Notes under the pieces: generated by a model | Told to the model about the DNA's origin: nothing | Databases searched by the model: none | What the model saw: only the letters and a program-made list of their open reading frames with translations | Made by a program: the position numbers and the translations under genes | In this document: one piece after another, positions 1 through 11,900 of the stretch | Position numbering within the stretch: the stretch's first letter is position 1 | How the letters are laid out: every line of letters starts with the position of its first letter | Source: Candidatus Omnitrophota bacterium | Lineage (GTDB): Bacteria; Omnitrophota; Gorgyraeia; Gygaellales; Profunditerraquicolaceae | DNA: 47,830 nt | Assembly (NCBI GenBank): GCA_028712375.1 | Contig: JAQTQG010000009.1 | Span: 1 to 47,830, forward strand | Direction: 5' to 3'

Positions 1-3000
1 ATGAACCCGGGTGCGATGGTCTGTACTTTTACCCAGCAGACAGGCACCGGTAAAGAACAGGCAAAACTGATAGAGAGATACAGCTTAAAACCTAATTCTG
101 CTACGGCAAGATTAAAGGATGAGGAGGGGTTATCGCAATATCTTTTTGCCAGTGATTTTGACGGTACCTTGCGCGTATACCCGGGGACTGTTCCCAGTAT
201 GCTGCAGGATAGGATCGCCGAATTCCTGGATAAGGGTGGTAGGTTTGCGATAATTACCGGACAGGTTCCTTCCGAACTCTATGAAAAACATTTAGCAAAG
301 ACAAAGATAATCGAACATGTAAAGTATGATGGGCAATTGTATATTTTAGGTGAGATCGGCGGCCTTGTCGGTTATTGTGATCAAGAAGGAAGGTTGGTTA
401 TGGATGAAGCTAATTCATATAAACTCTCCGCAGAGTTAAGGCTGCGAATAAGAGGATTAATTGATAGAAGGTTATTGGAATTAGATATTTTGCAATATGT
501 AGGAACCGAAAAAAATTCCAAGATAAGGATCCTGGAAAATAAATATTCCGCCATTACCGTTATGATCAGGGATAGCGAGCTCAGGGGCTATGCCGAAGAT
601 ATTGCTTTATATTTATCACAAAACCTGAAATCGGATGGGTTGTATGTGGCTAATTCCGGGAATTCATTTATAGATATAAGTTTAACCAGTAAGGGTGCGG
701 CATTGAAGGGTTTTGCACGCCGGTTTGATATTAGTCTGGGTAACGTTTTAATTGCCGGTGACAGCGGTAATGATATAGAGATGCTTAATTTGGTTAATGA
801 AGGAGCGCAAGGTGTTTTTGTGGGTCATGATTTAGCTGTTTTGCCTGTGGATTTAGAGAGTAAATTGGCTAAAGTTGCCAGCCCTGAGGAACTAGCGGAA
901 GCATTATGGCGCCATTATAAGTTAACAAATTCCTTAGCTTTCTGTGGCGCGCTTACTCCGGAAGAAGAAGATGTCAATAAGCGTATGCAAGAAGCAACCA
1001 ATTTGAGATCCGTGGATTGTGCGCTGGTTTTCGATATCGGCCGAACGCTTGTTTCCAAGAAAGAAGAGCTCTACAAAAATTTTGAAATAAGCACAATTAG
1101 GGATGTATTTATAGAACTTATTGAAAAAGGATTTAAAGTTGTTATTAATTCTGGAGAGAATTTCGCGGATGCTTATAAGAGAATAATTCAGTATGTTCCT
1201 CAAGATTTAAGAAGAGAGATTATCGTGTATATCAATGATGGAGCCAGGAAGATAAGGTTCCTTAATAATGCCGAACGCGGAGATGATGCGGTTGAGTATC
1301 TGCGGGCCTATCAAACAGTAATCCTGGAAGAAGATGTAAAATATATTGCAGGCGTGCTGCTTGAAGAAATAATCCGCTTGTACCGGGAAAAAATAGAAGA
1401 AGCCAGAGTGCTCGACCCGCAATTTGATAGTAAACATCAGGATGATTTTCTTAATGCGAATAATGAGCTTAGGGATCCTGAAATAGAGTATCAGGGGAGG
1501 GCTTTTTCAGGTGACGATACAAAAATAGCTATTAAGCATGTCTCATCCCCCCGGGCAGCAAGAAATGCAGGAGAGATAGTCAGGGATATCCGGGCAGAAA
1601 TTATGGCAGAAGTTAATGCTGACCTGGCACGGCGGGGGCTTTCTGCTGATACCGATTTGAGCAGAGGGACCATCATTATAAAAAGACAGGGCATTACTAA
1701 AGCTACGGCCATAAAAGATTTGATTGAAAATGAAGGTGTGCCGGCCAGCAGTATTATTTTCTTTGGCGATGAGTTTGAAGAGGGATTGAATCCTAACGGA
1801 GATAATTCCATATTGGGCATTCCGGAAGTTACCGCCATAGCAGTAAATAGGAGCCAGGATAAAGTGGCTAAAGGCGCTTTAAAGGCCGGCGCAGGTGTTG
1901 AAGCAACCGAACGTATTATCCGGCTTATACTATCCAGCTATGCCCAGTTTGGGCAAAATGGAACAACAGCTATGATTATAGAAAGGGTTGTAAGCGAGCT
2001 TAGGCCAAATTTTATTTTAACGGATGAGAAAACGCTTTCTTTGAACGATGCTGACGGCCGCGATTATCCGGCTTGTATCCTGGAAGCAGCGCAAGCAGAT
2101 GATTTAGACACAAACAAAATTAATAACTATTATCTTCCTGTGCCGGAAGAAGCCCAAAAGAAAGCAGAAGAAGATTATGGCAGGCTTTTTGTTTCTCCTA
2201 CCTTTATGGTAAGTGATTTGCTGGAAGGCCGTTTACCGGAAACGGTTAACCGGAAATTACGCAGACGGATCAAAAGTTCTAATTTTAAAGATTTACTTGC
2301 ATGCGTAATGGATCAAATCTCTCTAGGGCCGGGAAAATCATTAGCGCAGGATGCCGGGATTGTTTTTATAAATACTGTTTTAGCTCGTTCTTGCGTGGCA
2401 GCAGTTAACCTGCGGCAGGCCGTTTCTTTGCTTTATCCGGAAAACACCATTTTTCTTCACACGTATTATTTCGACCTGTCCAGATTTAAACAAGTGGTAA
2501 TTCTATATCATGAATTAAAGAGCCATATTGTAGATAATCAGGTTGAAGAACGCCTGGCCAATGCGGATACCCAAAGTTTTGCTTTAAAATTCGACCGGGT
2601 TTCAATGGAAAAAGAAGAAAAGCTGAGAAAAGAAGTTCTTACAAAATTCCGGGAAGTAGTCCAGGTTAAAGCAATATTGCCAAAGATCGGTTCTCCTCAG
2701 GAAATGAGCCGCTATATTAGGCGGGAAATTATTCCTTATTTACAGCAACGCTGGGATCATGACATCGCGGGTGAGACTTTTGTTTGGAGTCCAGCCCCGG
2801 GTTTTCGGTATAAAACGCAATTTCCTTCAATTTTGCAGTTGATTAATGATGAGGAGATGGAGATAGATATGCGGGCTAATGGCGCTTCCTGGAATGTGTC
2901 GAATGTTTCCATGGTTAATGCCCCGGCATTGTTAGGCACGATCTTTAATGAGATATTGCGTCAGAGCAATCTTTCGAGTAAGAAAGAATTATCTAATCTA

Positions 3001-5781
3001 TATGAAAGGTGTGTAGTAAAAGATGGGGTAATGGGTTTTGTAAAATATGCTAAAGACCTTGCGCGGGCTATCGGGATGTGGAATATGCCTTTTAAAGGAT
3101 TAAGTGAACCGATTCAGAAAGGATTAGTTTTATATCAGGCGGAAGAAATATTAATAATCCTGGCGGATTGGTTTACCGAGCATTATGGATATGATTTCGG
3201 TATGCTGATTTTGGCTTTAGAAAGAGGGATGTCCTCTAAAGAAGGAGAATTTTATTCTGCGGTCTGGAATGAACTAGGCCAATTGCCTCCTACGCTTAAA
3301 GATAGAAAAATAATTCAGGATAATTCTGCGGGAAATTTTGATAACTCCGGGCAAGATCCCAAAACCTACCCTGCCCGTCTCAAAGATTCCGTAGCTGAGC
3401 CAACTATAGAGCAGTTAAATAACCTTAAACTATATTTCGGAAACAATAAATTTATTTTTGTGGATAAAACTATAACTGGTAATGTCGCCGATACCGAAAC
3501 TACCCCCGGTCAAATATCAATATTAAAAGGGCTAGCTTCCCGCGCTCCGCCTTATGGTTTAAATGATTCTTTGTCCTCTTCCTTCCAAATCCTCATTAAC
3601 GACATTATCCGCCACGAAGCAATTGAATTAGAAACCAAATCCCATAAGCTCGCTTGTCAAGCCAGTTATGATTACTTTAAGTCGCATCAGGACGAATTAA
3701 TCCAATTATTAGAAGCAGCTAAACAAACTGGATTAATATTCCTGGAAGCTTATTCTCAGGAGTTAGTTGCGATTAAGTCGGCGGGCAGGCAGCTAGATTA
3801 TGTTTCTGAATTATCCGGATATATTATGAAGTGCGGTTCTTTGGCTTTAGTCCTTGTTAAAGGTGGTATGGACGCGGGTACATATTCCCGGTTGTCGATT
3901 TATTTGAACCGGGGATTCAAGGTCAATACTATCAGCCAAACGGATGAACTTTCTTTCAGGGAAATTTTAGAGCATTGGGGAGATACGGGTATTTCTAAAT
4001 CGCTTGAAAAAATATCTCAGGATCCTCTTTTTTGCGATGATATTGCCGCGGTCAGAGAAATGGTGGCTTCCCGTGATGGGGAAGCGTTCAGCGCCTGGTT
4101 TGAGAAAGCCAAAAGTATTAATCCGGGCAGTTTTGATATAAGGCTGCTGGGCATGGCTAATGATTATCTTCAGGGCGGTGCGCGGCTGATTGTTTTGGAG
4201 CAGGTAGCTTCTCTTAGGAATTTAATATCCATGTATGACCCGGAAGGCCGCGGCCGGAATATACTTAAAGTTATTTTCAGCAAAAATTATGTCAAGATGC
4301 TTACGGCAGAAGCTGTTGATGAGGAAGTGTATGCTTTACTCGAAAAACAGAATTTCCAGGATATTGTTAAGGGAATAATCGGCGCTACGAATATTTACGA
4401 GGCTCATCCCAGAAGTATCCGGCAGGTGCTTTCGACATTTTTGCTTAAGGATGAAGCAGTGATTAATGCTGCTTATCGTAATGGTTTTGATGTTAATGCG
4501 GAAGCCGATAGAAAATGGATTGGGCTTATTTGTAACGGTATTCATGTTCCTTCAAGCGATGAACTGATCCGGGAAATTAATTTGTTTAATCAGGCAGAGC
4601 ATGAAAAACTGCAGCAGGTATTGCTGCCGTATAGGTTATTACCTTGGTCAAATATTTCTTCCTGGAATATCGAGAACAAGCTGTTTGTAGGCAAGGAAAT
4701 TTCCGCCGGCGCCGCTAAAGAGATAGAAAGATTTAAGCTGCTATTGTCTTGCGGGGTAAATTCACGCCTGGATACGGAATCTCTAGAGCACGTTGAGACC
4801 ATAGAAGATTTAATCAGCAACTTGCGGATGGATGAAGATTGGCCGGGAGTTTGCTATGAAGCCTCTTTTAATATATCCAGGATATTAAGAGAAAATGGTT
4901 TTTGTGGGAATTTTGTTACGCGCTGGTGTAATAAAAGGCACGGGTTCGAAAATTACATAATAGTCTCTCTTGCCGGCCGTAAATTTATTATTTCTCTTAC
5001 CCAGGGGGCTTACCTGCTGGACGGGAGAAAGAATCTTGGTATTGTAATGATACCTTTAGAGGTGGTTGAGCAGAATAAGGATATTTTCCCCTGGTTAAGC
5101 AGTTGGCCGGTCAGGTATAGTTATCAATTCGAAAGCGATGGCCGGATTAGCGCATATGTTCTAAAAGATGAAAAATTTTCTACCTATCGGGAGGAAAAAG
5201 GGGTTGATGTTAAAAATATTCTTAGAGAGGGCCCTAATTTTAATAAAGAAACAAGAATAACCATCGAATATAGTTCCGGGGAAGTTGTACAGATGCTGGA
5301 AAAGCCAACCGGTATAGAGATGATTGAGGATACCTCCGAGGATGCGCAAAAAGGCCCGGGTAATTTATCTTTCAGCCAGCCGGATTACTCTACCCTTAAA
5401 GCTCCTACTACAGATGATTTAATGCAGAGGTTTAATTGTGATTTTGGTTATATTGAGAAAGTTATTAAAGGGGCGGAAGAAACCCAGCTGCCTGCAGGTT
5501 TGATCGAGGCGTTGGAAAATAAGGGGTTTGAAAATTTAGTGCGCATGTTGCGCGCTAAGAGAGCGCCTTATATCAGATTGTTTGTGGTAAAGACTCCCGC
5601 GCTTGCCGGGCTCTTTGGTATTCCCCGCTATAAACATGCCGTATTAACCAGGGATACTATTCCTGCATACACTATTCCTGACAAGCAAGGTAACCTTTGT
5701 GTTTACATCACTCGCGATTTTTACGAGTCATTGTTGTCGGATTTCGGGTTATTCGGGTTTGTTCTGGATCATGAACTTTAA
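1..5781 (+). CDS. Giant multidomain protein, N-terminal part (ends at an in-frame TAA)
   Basis: This 1,926-codon open frame begins at the window edge, so the true start may lie upstream; the ATG at position 1 cannot be judged because no ribosome-binding site is visible. Modules in order are an HAD phosphatase with intact motifs (about residues 49-280), a second, degenerate HAD domain (about 340-610), a zincin-like YHELKSHI motif (His at nt 2509), an RHEAIELE motif (nt 3613), and a transglutaminase-like Cys/His segment (nt 4852 and 4939). The frame ends in VLDHEL followed by TAA. Translation in the same frame after the TAA continues without interruption into the next giant frame, so this is most likely the N-terminal fifth of a single gene of about 9,300 codons. 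I see no signal peptide or membrane segment in this part. The overall function is unknown; only the domain folds can be named. Confidence 0.85.
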   Translation: MNPGAMVCTFTQQTGTGKEQAKLIERYSLKPNSATARLKDEEGLSQYLFASDFDGTLRVYPGTVPSMLQDRIAEFLDKGGRFAIITGQVPSELYEKHLAKTKIIEHVKYDGQLYILGEIGGLVGYCDQEGRLVMDEANSYKLSAELRLRIRGLIDRRLLELDILQYVGTEKNSKIRILENKYSAITVMIRDSELRGYAEDIALYLSQNLKSDGLYVANSGNSFIDISLTSKGAALKGFARRFDISLGNVLIAGDSGNDIEMLNLVNEGAQGVFVGHDLAVLPVDLESKLAKVASPEELAEALWRHYKLTNSLAFCGALTPEEEDVNKRMQEATNLRSVDCALVFDIGRTLVSKKEELYKNFEISTIRDVFIELIEKGFKVVINSGENFADAYKRIIQYVPQDLRREIIVYINDGARKIRFLNNAERGDDAVEYLRAYQTVILEEDVKYIAGVLLEEIIRLYREKIEEARVLDPQFDSKHQDDFLNANNELRDPEIEYQGRAFSGDDTKIAIKHVSSPRAARNAGEIVRDIRAEIMAEVNADLARRGLSADTDLSRGTIIIKRQGITKATAIKDLIENEGVPASSIIFFGDEFEEGLNPNGDNSILGIPEVTAIAVNRSQDKVAKGALKAGAGVEATERIIRLILSSYAQFGQNGTTAMIIERVVSELRPNFILTDEKTLSLNDADGRDYPACILEAAQADDLDTNKINNYYLPVPEEAQKKAEEDYGRLFVSPTFMVSDLLEGRLPETVNRKLRRRIKSSNFKDLLACVMDQISLGPGKSLAQDAGIVFINTVLARSCVAAVNLRQAVSLLYPENTIFLHTYYFDLSRFKQVVILYHELKSHIVDNQVEERLANADTQSFALKFDRVSMEKEEKLRKEVLTKFREVVQVKAILPKIGSPQEMSRYIRREIIPYLQQRWDHDIAGETFVWSPAPGFRYKTQFPSILQLINDEEMEIDMRANGASWNVSNVSMVNAPALLGTIFNEILRQSNLSSKKELSNLYERCVVKDGVMGFVKYAKDLARAIGMWNMPFKGLSEPIQKGLVLYQAEEILIILADWFTEHYGYDFGMLILALERGMSSKEGEFYSAVWNELGQLPPTLKDRKIIQDNSAGNFDNSGQDPKTYPARLKDSVAEPTIEQLNNLKLYFGNNKFIFVDKTITGNVADTETTPGQISILKGLASRAPPYGLNDSLSSSFQILINDIIRHEAIELETKSHKLACQASYDYFKSHQDELIQLLEAAKQTGLIFLEAYSQELVAIKSAGRQLDYVSELSGYIMKCGSLALVLVKGGMDAGTYSRLSIYLNRGFKVNTISQTDELSFREILEHWGDTGISKSLEKISQDPLFCDDIAAVREMVASRDGEAFSAWFEKAKSINPGSFDIRLLGMANDYLQGGARLIVLEQVASLRNLISMYDPEGRGRNILKVIFSKNYVKMLTAEAVDEEVYALLEKQNFQDIVKGIIGATNIYEAHPRSIRQVLSTFLLKDEAVINAAYRNGFDVNAEADRKWIGLICNGIHVPSSDELIREINLFNQAEHEKLQQVLLPYRLLPWSNISSWNIENKLFVGKEISAGAAKEIERFKLLLSCGVNSRLDTESLEHVETIEDLISNLRMDEDWPGVCYEASFNISRILRENGFCGNFVTRWCNKRHGFENYIIVSLAGRKFIISLTQGAYLLDGRKNLGIVMIPLEVVEQNKDIFPWLSSWPVRYSYQFESDGRISAYVLKDEKFSTYREEKGVDVKNILREGPNFNKETRITIEYSSGEVVQMLEKPTGIEMIEDTSEDAQKGPGNLSFSQPDYSTLKAPTTDDLMQRFNCDFGYIEKVIKGAEETQLPAGLIEALENKGFENLVRMLRAKRAPYIRLFVVKTPALAGLFGIPRYKHAVLTRDTIPAYTIPDKQGNLCVYITRDFYESLLSDFGLFGFVLDHEL
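139..840 (+). other. HAD-superfamily phosphatase domain (type IIB/Cof-like), motifs intact
   Basis: Motif I reads FASDFDGTL with both Asp residues of DxDGT. Motif II is the Thr in AIITGQ, the motif III Lys is in TSKGAAL, and motif IV is AGDSGNDIEML. The order and spacing match the Cof/sucrose-phosphatase/phosphomannomutase branch, which hydrolyses phosphate esters using Mg2+. All catalytic residues are present, so this is the module of the giant protein most likely to be an active enzyme. The substrate cannot be inferred. Confidence 0.85.
1015..1860 (+). other. Second HAD-like domain, degenerate
   Basis: The segment starts with ALVFDIGRTL, where the second Asp of DxDxT is replaced. It continues with VVINSGE at the motif II position and KATAIKDLI at the motif III Lys, and ends with IIFFGDEFEEGLNPNGDNS resembling motif IV. 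The fold assignment is reasonable. Loss of the second motif I Asp suggests reduced or absent phosphatase activity. Confidence 0.6.
4801..5010 (+). other. Transglutaminase-like segment 1 (Cys/His kept, Asp unclear)
   Basis: PGVCYEAS (Cys codon at 4852) is followed by KRHGFENYIIVSLAGRKF (His codon at 4939). This resembles the Cys-His-Asp layout of the three better-preserved transglutaminase-like modules further downstream, but no Asp is visible at the third position. It is probably a degenerate copy of the same fold. Confidence 0.4.
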
Positions 5782-5928
5782 GAAAAAGGGACTATTCCTC
5801 ACCGTTCGCATAAACAGACTTGGGAAGACAGGGGCTGGCTTGATTTTTTTGTTGATGAAAAAACCGGATTAAATAAATTTGTTAAATTATATATTGACCG
5901 GTTAGTCTTAGAAGGCGATATCGAAGGC
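5779..5928 (+). other. In-frame TAA interrupting the giant gene, followed by 49 open codons
   Basis: The frame reads VLDHEL, TAA, then EKGTIPHRSHKQTWEDRG and continues open into the second giant frame with no shift. After the stop there is no ATG until 6391. The first possible start, TTG at 5929, has no well-spaced Shine-Dalgarno sequence. One base change (GAA to TAA) would explain the interruption. Possible readings are a recent nonsense mutation, a base-call error, readthrough, or two separately made polypeptides. Confidence 0.9.
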
Positions 5929-8900
5929 TTGGATAAATTTAAGCCTTCTGCTCATGAAAAGCGGGAATTGGTTTATAAATATGTGAAATCCAGAAAGAAA
6001 GAAGTGCTGTCTAAAGCCAAGGTATTTTTGACCGTGAAAGGGAATAATGAGGCAATTGACAGGTGCAGGGTTGATTCGGCAGTAGAAGCTAACGGTATTA
6101 ACCTGGAAGTCCGCGCCGGAAAATTCGGTAATGATGAACTGTATGTTTATATAAGCAATCCCCGGTACGTCAAAGGTAAGGAGTGTGTAATTTTCTTCGA
6201 CCAGATTAATGACAGCCGTGAAGTTATAAAATTACTGTTTACCCTGGAATTGCTGGAAGAATGCCACGCGCGTAATATTGTTTGTGTTTTGCCCAAGGAT
6301 GTTAACGGGTGGATAATAGAAGTGTTAAAGCAATTCGCTAATTTAGAATTGGTTACTAAGGCCGATCTTAGCAAGCATGCTTTTAGTTTAATGCAGGTGA
6401 AGAAGGAAATCTGGAAAGATTATAAAATTCCTCCGAAACCTGCTAAAGAAAGTTTTGATGGGGTTCTTTTTATGCCGAATACGGAAATTTTTAAGCAGGC
6501 GGGGATAGTAAATGCTCAGTCTATCGGACTTGATGAAAGCGGCAATGTAATTTTACCGCAGGGACTTGAAAAAAATGGCCATTATCTTTTAGTATGCGCT
6601 ACCGATTCAGCTAACTGGCTGGTAAGATTGTTCAAAGTTTTATTTACGCTTAAAAAATCAGGGATATCCCCGGTATTGTTTTTCACTTATTTTAGTTATA
6701 TGCGCCAACATAAAGCATATAGGGTGAGAAAACACGGAACATTTGCTTTGAGCGCCAACAGCGCCCGCGCTGTTCTTATGGGGTTAAGTGTATTTTCAAG
6801 GCAGATTCGTACATTGAATATCCATTTTTCCAAAGAAATCGGCACGGTAAAGGTCAAAGAACTGTTCCCCGGTTTGGCTAAATCAATCGAAATCTATAAC
6901 TTGAATATTTTTACTGATCTTGCCGGGTATTTCAAGGATAAAAAACGTTTGGTTAACCCGGTTGTGATTGGAGCAGATAAGGGGGCAGCGATATTTTCAG
7001 AGGATGCCGCTAAAAATAACGCTATAGAATACGGCGGGCATATGGATAAAAAAAGAGATCCTTCTAAGCCTGTCCGTTTCCAGGTAACCATGATTATGCC
7101 GCAGATAGATGTGCATAATAAAGATGTGATTTTACTGGATGATATTATCTCTTCCGGGGAAACAATAATCAATGCTGCATTATTATTATTATCGCGCGGC
7201 GCACGCAGGATATTTATTGGATCTGTGTATGGAGAGTTTACTGAAGGCGTCAATATATTTAAAGATAGGGATATGTTGCGTTCAGCGATGAAACAGCTTA
7301 AACTTTCCGGGCAGCTAACCGAAGAACAAGTTAAGGATCTTGAAAAACGAGGAGCTCTTATTGAAGAAGTAGTCTCTACCGATATTATACCTAATCCCTT
7401 TGCTAAGATTAAAGTGGGCGCAATGTTTAATAGGTATAAATTTAATTTAATCAATTTACGTAAATTTATAGCCTATCTATTAGATAATTTTCCTGCCGGG
7501 GTAGATGTGAAACTTTGGCAAAAAAAATTGGCGATGGCCGAAGATTTGTATGCGGCTTTAGGCTTAAAATCTGATGCAGCTCTTGGCGGGTTTAACCGGA
7601 TAACAGAGGAAATCAGCTATTATGGCCGTATTCGTGGTCCCAACGGTGATATCAGTAATGAAAAAATAAAAGGTATCTTCGATAAATTCTTTCCCGCAAA
7701 ATACAGCCAAGCCGAAGTCAGAGATTTAGTCCAAACCATCAAGACCCACGAACAAACCCATAAAGTTAATCCCCAGGAAACAGATGAAAATAAAGTATTT
7801 TTAATTCAAGCAAAAAAAGAAAATCAACGTATACATGCTTTATTGATGCAGGTTTGGCAGCATATTAAGGAATTTGTGAATGCGCAGTTAATTATTACCG
7901 GCCCTGTTCCCGCGTTTGCCGGCCTGCCAAATGGTTTCATTGGCCTGCAAGAAACAAAAACAAGCAATGTATTGTTTATGAGGGTCAATAATAACAACAG
8001 GCGTGTTCCTGCTGTCAATCCGGTAGAGCCAATTCGTAAAACAAAAATAGAAATTAAGGCAGATCCTTTACCGGGTCAAATTAAGCGGGAAAAACATCAG
8101 GAAGATGAAGTAATAATTTCCGCTGACACGCTAGCTGCCAAGCAATGCGGGTTTGTTTCGTATAATAAACACGGAGAATCCGTATATGTAGGCAACCCGG
8201 GTGGATTGTCGCAAAGGCAGCGTGTGGAAATAGCAGAAAGAGAAATATTTACAGTGGTTATTGAAGACTGGGATAAGAAAGAGCAGGATGCCGCAAAAGA
8301 GGTTGACCGTTTATTCTTTAAGTGGGGAATCAGCTATTATCCGGATAATTCTGTAGACAGCTACCCGGTATTATATAATGTTGCGGATAATTGCCAGGTA
8401 GTTTTGCATATGTTCGATAAATTCCTTTCTTGGTCTAACGGGGAATACCTTACAGTATTTTTAAGGGGCGGCTTTTACGGATATTGTATTAAAGATATAT
8501 TCGGGTTGTTGATTACTTTTGCCGTTCTTAAAAGAAATATACCCGTACATATTGTTTTAGTCGAGGAAACCTTAAAGCCTTATATCAACATGCTTCAGGA
8601 AAGAAAGCAATGCCTGGATTTTCTGGATAAATTTCCGGTTAATTCCGTGGTTTTTATCAATGGCGAGCCTGAAAAATGCAATCATCAGCATGCCGGCTAC
8701 AAATTTTCCGTAGCAACCTCAATTTATTCTACTTTGGAAGATTTCGCACAGGCAGGCCGTAAAGCGATTGAAGAATTTGTCCCGGGGTGCCTGGAGAAAG
8801 ATGGTTATAGAAGTATAAGAGTTGCTTTGGCAGGGCAATTAACACAAGCGCAGAATACCTTTATTGAGAATTTGAATGATCTGGAGCTGGGGAGAATTAT

Positions 8901-11900
8901 TTCTGAGGCAATAGATACGACTAATCCTTTAGGGGCGGAAGCGGTGATTAATACGATTAAACATTTCGTTCCTAAAGGTGCGCCGGCTACCTTGTTGCGT
9001 TACATGGCTGCCCACCGAATTTATAAGGATAACCCTAAAAAATCAAAAGAAATGGCCGGCCAAAGGGGAGGGAATGATTCCTTAAGGACGATACAAAGGG
9101 AATTAAGCGTATTGCAGGCAGCGGGTTTAGTGGAAGGCAACGGCCGATCCGGATACTTTTTGTTGGAATGGTTAAAACATATTGATATAGAGGTAATGAT
9201 CCAAGAAAATCCCGTGCTGGATTCACCGGGCGCCGGCAAAGACGATGCGTATTGGATTAAAGAAAGAATTTTAAATAGTAAATTATCGGATAACTCCTGG
9301 ATGAAACTTTTGTACCGCAGATATGGTGAATATGACGGGATAAGAAAAGTACTGATTAAATTTCTGGAGCGCAACCATGCATTTAAAATACAGGCTTTTT
9401 CCGAAATTGACCGTTTATCAAATGAAGAAGTATTGGAAAAGGCTGATCGGTATGTGAATAATTGGCTGTTGGAGCAGCAGGACCAATTTGTTAGCGGCGG
9501 CAATGATTATTATCATTCTATAGAATCTTTGAGCCTCAGGGAGATATTGCTATATCCTACAACCGGGATACTGGATTTATCCCAGCTTTTATTTACTGAT
9601 CCGGTGATTAATTTTCCGTACGGTTTCCCTGCTTTTATCATCGAAAAAATCGGCCAAGAATGCATTTCTAGCAGATTGGCTTCTCTTTATTTAATAATTA
9701 AGGCGGTTTCCATATTGTCTAATGACCCAAGCTTGATGTCGATGCAAGAGCAGGATGTGGATAATTTATTTAATTATCTTAAAGACCGGGCTGATCATTT
9801 TGGGTTTGAAAGAGTGCCGGAAAATATTTTATCTCTTGCGGATATCTTTATAACTTTTGATTTGGCGCGGCAGCAAAGCAGTTTAAAGAATTTGTTTATG
9901 CTTATGAGCAGGCTGCAGAAAGAAGATGCAGGCTGGGAAAAAGTTTTGTTTACGCCGAATTCCGAAGATAATCTTCCGGAAGTGTCGGATGCAACAAAAG
10001 CATATTTTCGTTTTGAAACATCCAAAAATAGATATCCCGCTACTATCCCCGCCTCTGATGCGCCTGACCGGGCGGCTACCCAAGAGGAGATGGGGGTGGT
10101 TGTAACTGCTTTCGGCGGTAAGGATGCCTTAATTGCCCAAGGAGTAACTTTAGATGATACTAATACTATAATCAGCCCTACTTTATCTTCTCCTGCAGAA
10201 GTAAACAACGGTATTCTTTACATTAACCCTAATACCTTAAGAGGCCCTCCGGAACAGCTTAAAGTCATTTTCCAAGGCCATGAGTTAGCTCGCCTGCAAG
10301 GCAAGGTAGTCATTAACTACTCAAATCTTCTCTGCGTAAAAGACATTCCCAAGGATCAATTAGACGGTCAAACCGTGTTCCTAAGCGTAGATTTAAATGT
10401 CGGTAAAACATCTAAAAAGCTGAAATCCGAAAAGCTTACCCGCGTTAAGGCAGTTGTTCAAGATATAAAATACCTAATAAAAAATAAGGCCAGAAAAATT
10501 ATTCTTGTTTCCCATAATGGAGACTGCGCAGACTACTATAAAGGATTAAATCCTGATGAAATAACCGATGGTATGGTTGATCCGGATTACAGTCTGCAAC
10601 CGGTGGCCGAGATTCTCACCGCTATATTGAAAGAGAACTCATTTGAGGAAGAAGTTATTTTTCTCCCCGGCTGTGTAGGGAAAAATATAAAGGATGCGAT
10701 TAAAGAAGCCGAGCGCGGTGTCTTTCTTCTGGAAAATCCACGCTTTTTTGCCGCTGAAACAGCAAAAGATAAGGCTCAGGTAGAGGTATTTGCCAGAGAG
10801 CTGCAGGATGCAATACAGGCAGATATCTATGTTCAAGCAGCAGCAGGGGCACTGCATCGCGGGAGTCAGGCCTCAAGAGGCCCGGTTACTTCATTTATCA
10901 AAGGGCCTAAAGTAGTCGGACTACTGGTAGAAAAAGAACTTCGAGGCCTTTATAATCTGGCAACCGATCCAGCTAAGCCTGTTATTGCTATTATGCAGGG
11001 CGCTAAGCTGGAAGGGAAACTGGAGGTAATCAAGAGTTTAATCACAAATCAGATTACAGACAAGGTAGCAGTTTTAGGTAAGATGGCTATACCTTTTATT
11101 AAGAATGAGCCGATTGCCGAGGAGATAAGGGGATTAGCTCAGAAATATAATGTTGAACTTATTCTGCCTTCTAGAATAATCGCCGCAAGGCTTCCTGAGG
11201 ATACTACAGTAGAGTTATTTATTGATTCCTTGAAGAAAGATCCTAAAAAGACCGTTGAGGCTGGCAGTTTTTCTGTCAATTCCGTTCCCGATGGGTGGTT
11301 AATTTTGGATGTTGATCCTGATGATGCCGCAGATTTAATGCTTTCAGCCTTAAAAGGGGTAAATACTATAATCATAAACGGTACCGCAGGGCTCAATGAG
11401 AACGAGCAGTTCGCCAGAGGTACCAATAAAGTCATGGATGTAGTCGCCCGATATAAGAGAGAGTATCAACAGGCGGTGCTTATTGGTTTAGGGGGGGATG
11501 GTGTATCTGCGGCTAAAACTATGTTAGGGGAAGAGGAAGCTGAGAGATTATTTGAGTTACTTTCGACGATGGGAGGTTCGGCGCTTGATTATCTGACAGG
11601 CAAGGAACTCTCCGCGCTTAATTATATACAGACCGCAGCGAAAACTCTTATATGCGCAGAACAAGAGAATGGCGACAATAATCCTGCTGACCGCTCAGCC
11701 AATGATTACCATTTTAAAACCGTTGAAAATGCCATTACTAGATTCGGTGGCATACATGAGATTTTAAAGAATGAGGTTAAGGATATATATCGGTTTCCTG
11801 TGATACTTATGGGTATCGATACAGCAGCGCAGAGTTTGGACCTTACTCCGAGCGAGGTCGCTAACTTATTGCCTGCCCGCTCCGTGCGTTTTGCTTTAGC

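Noticed and set aside
6894-7454. Long minus-strand frames such as this 186-codon one within the giant gene
   Set aside because: They lie opposite well-supported domains (here the PRPP-synthetase fold), show no recognisable motifs and are expected by chance in such a long gene.
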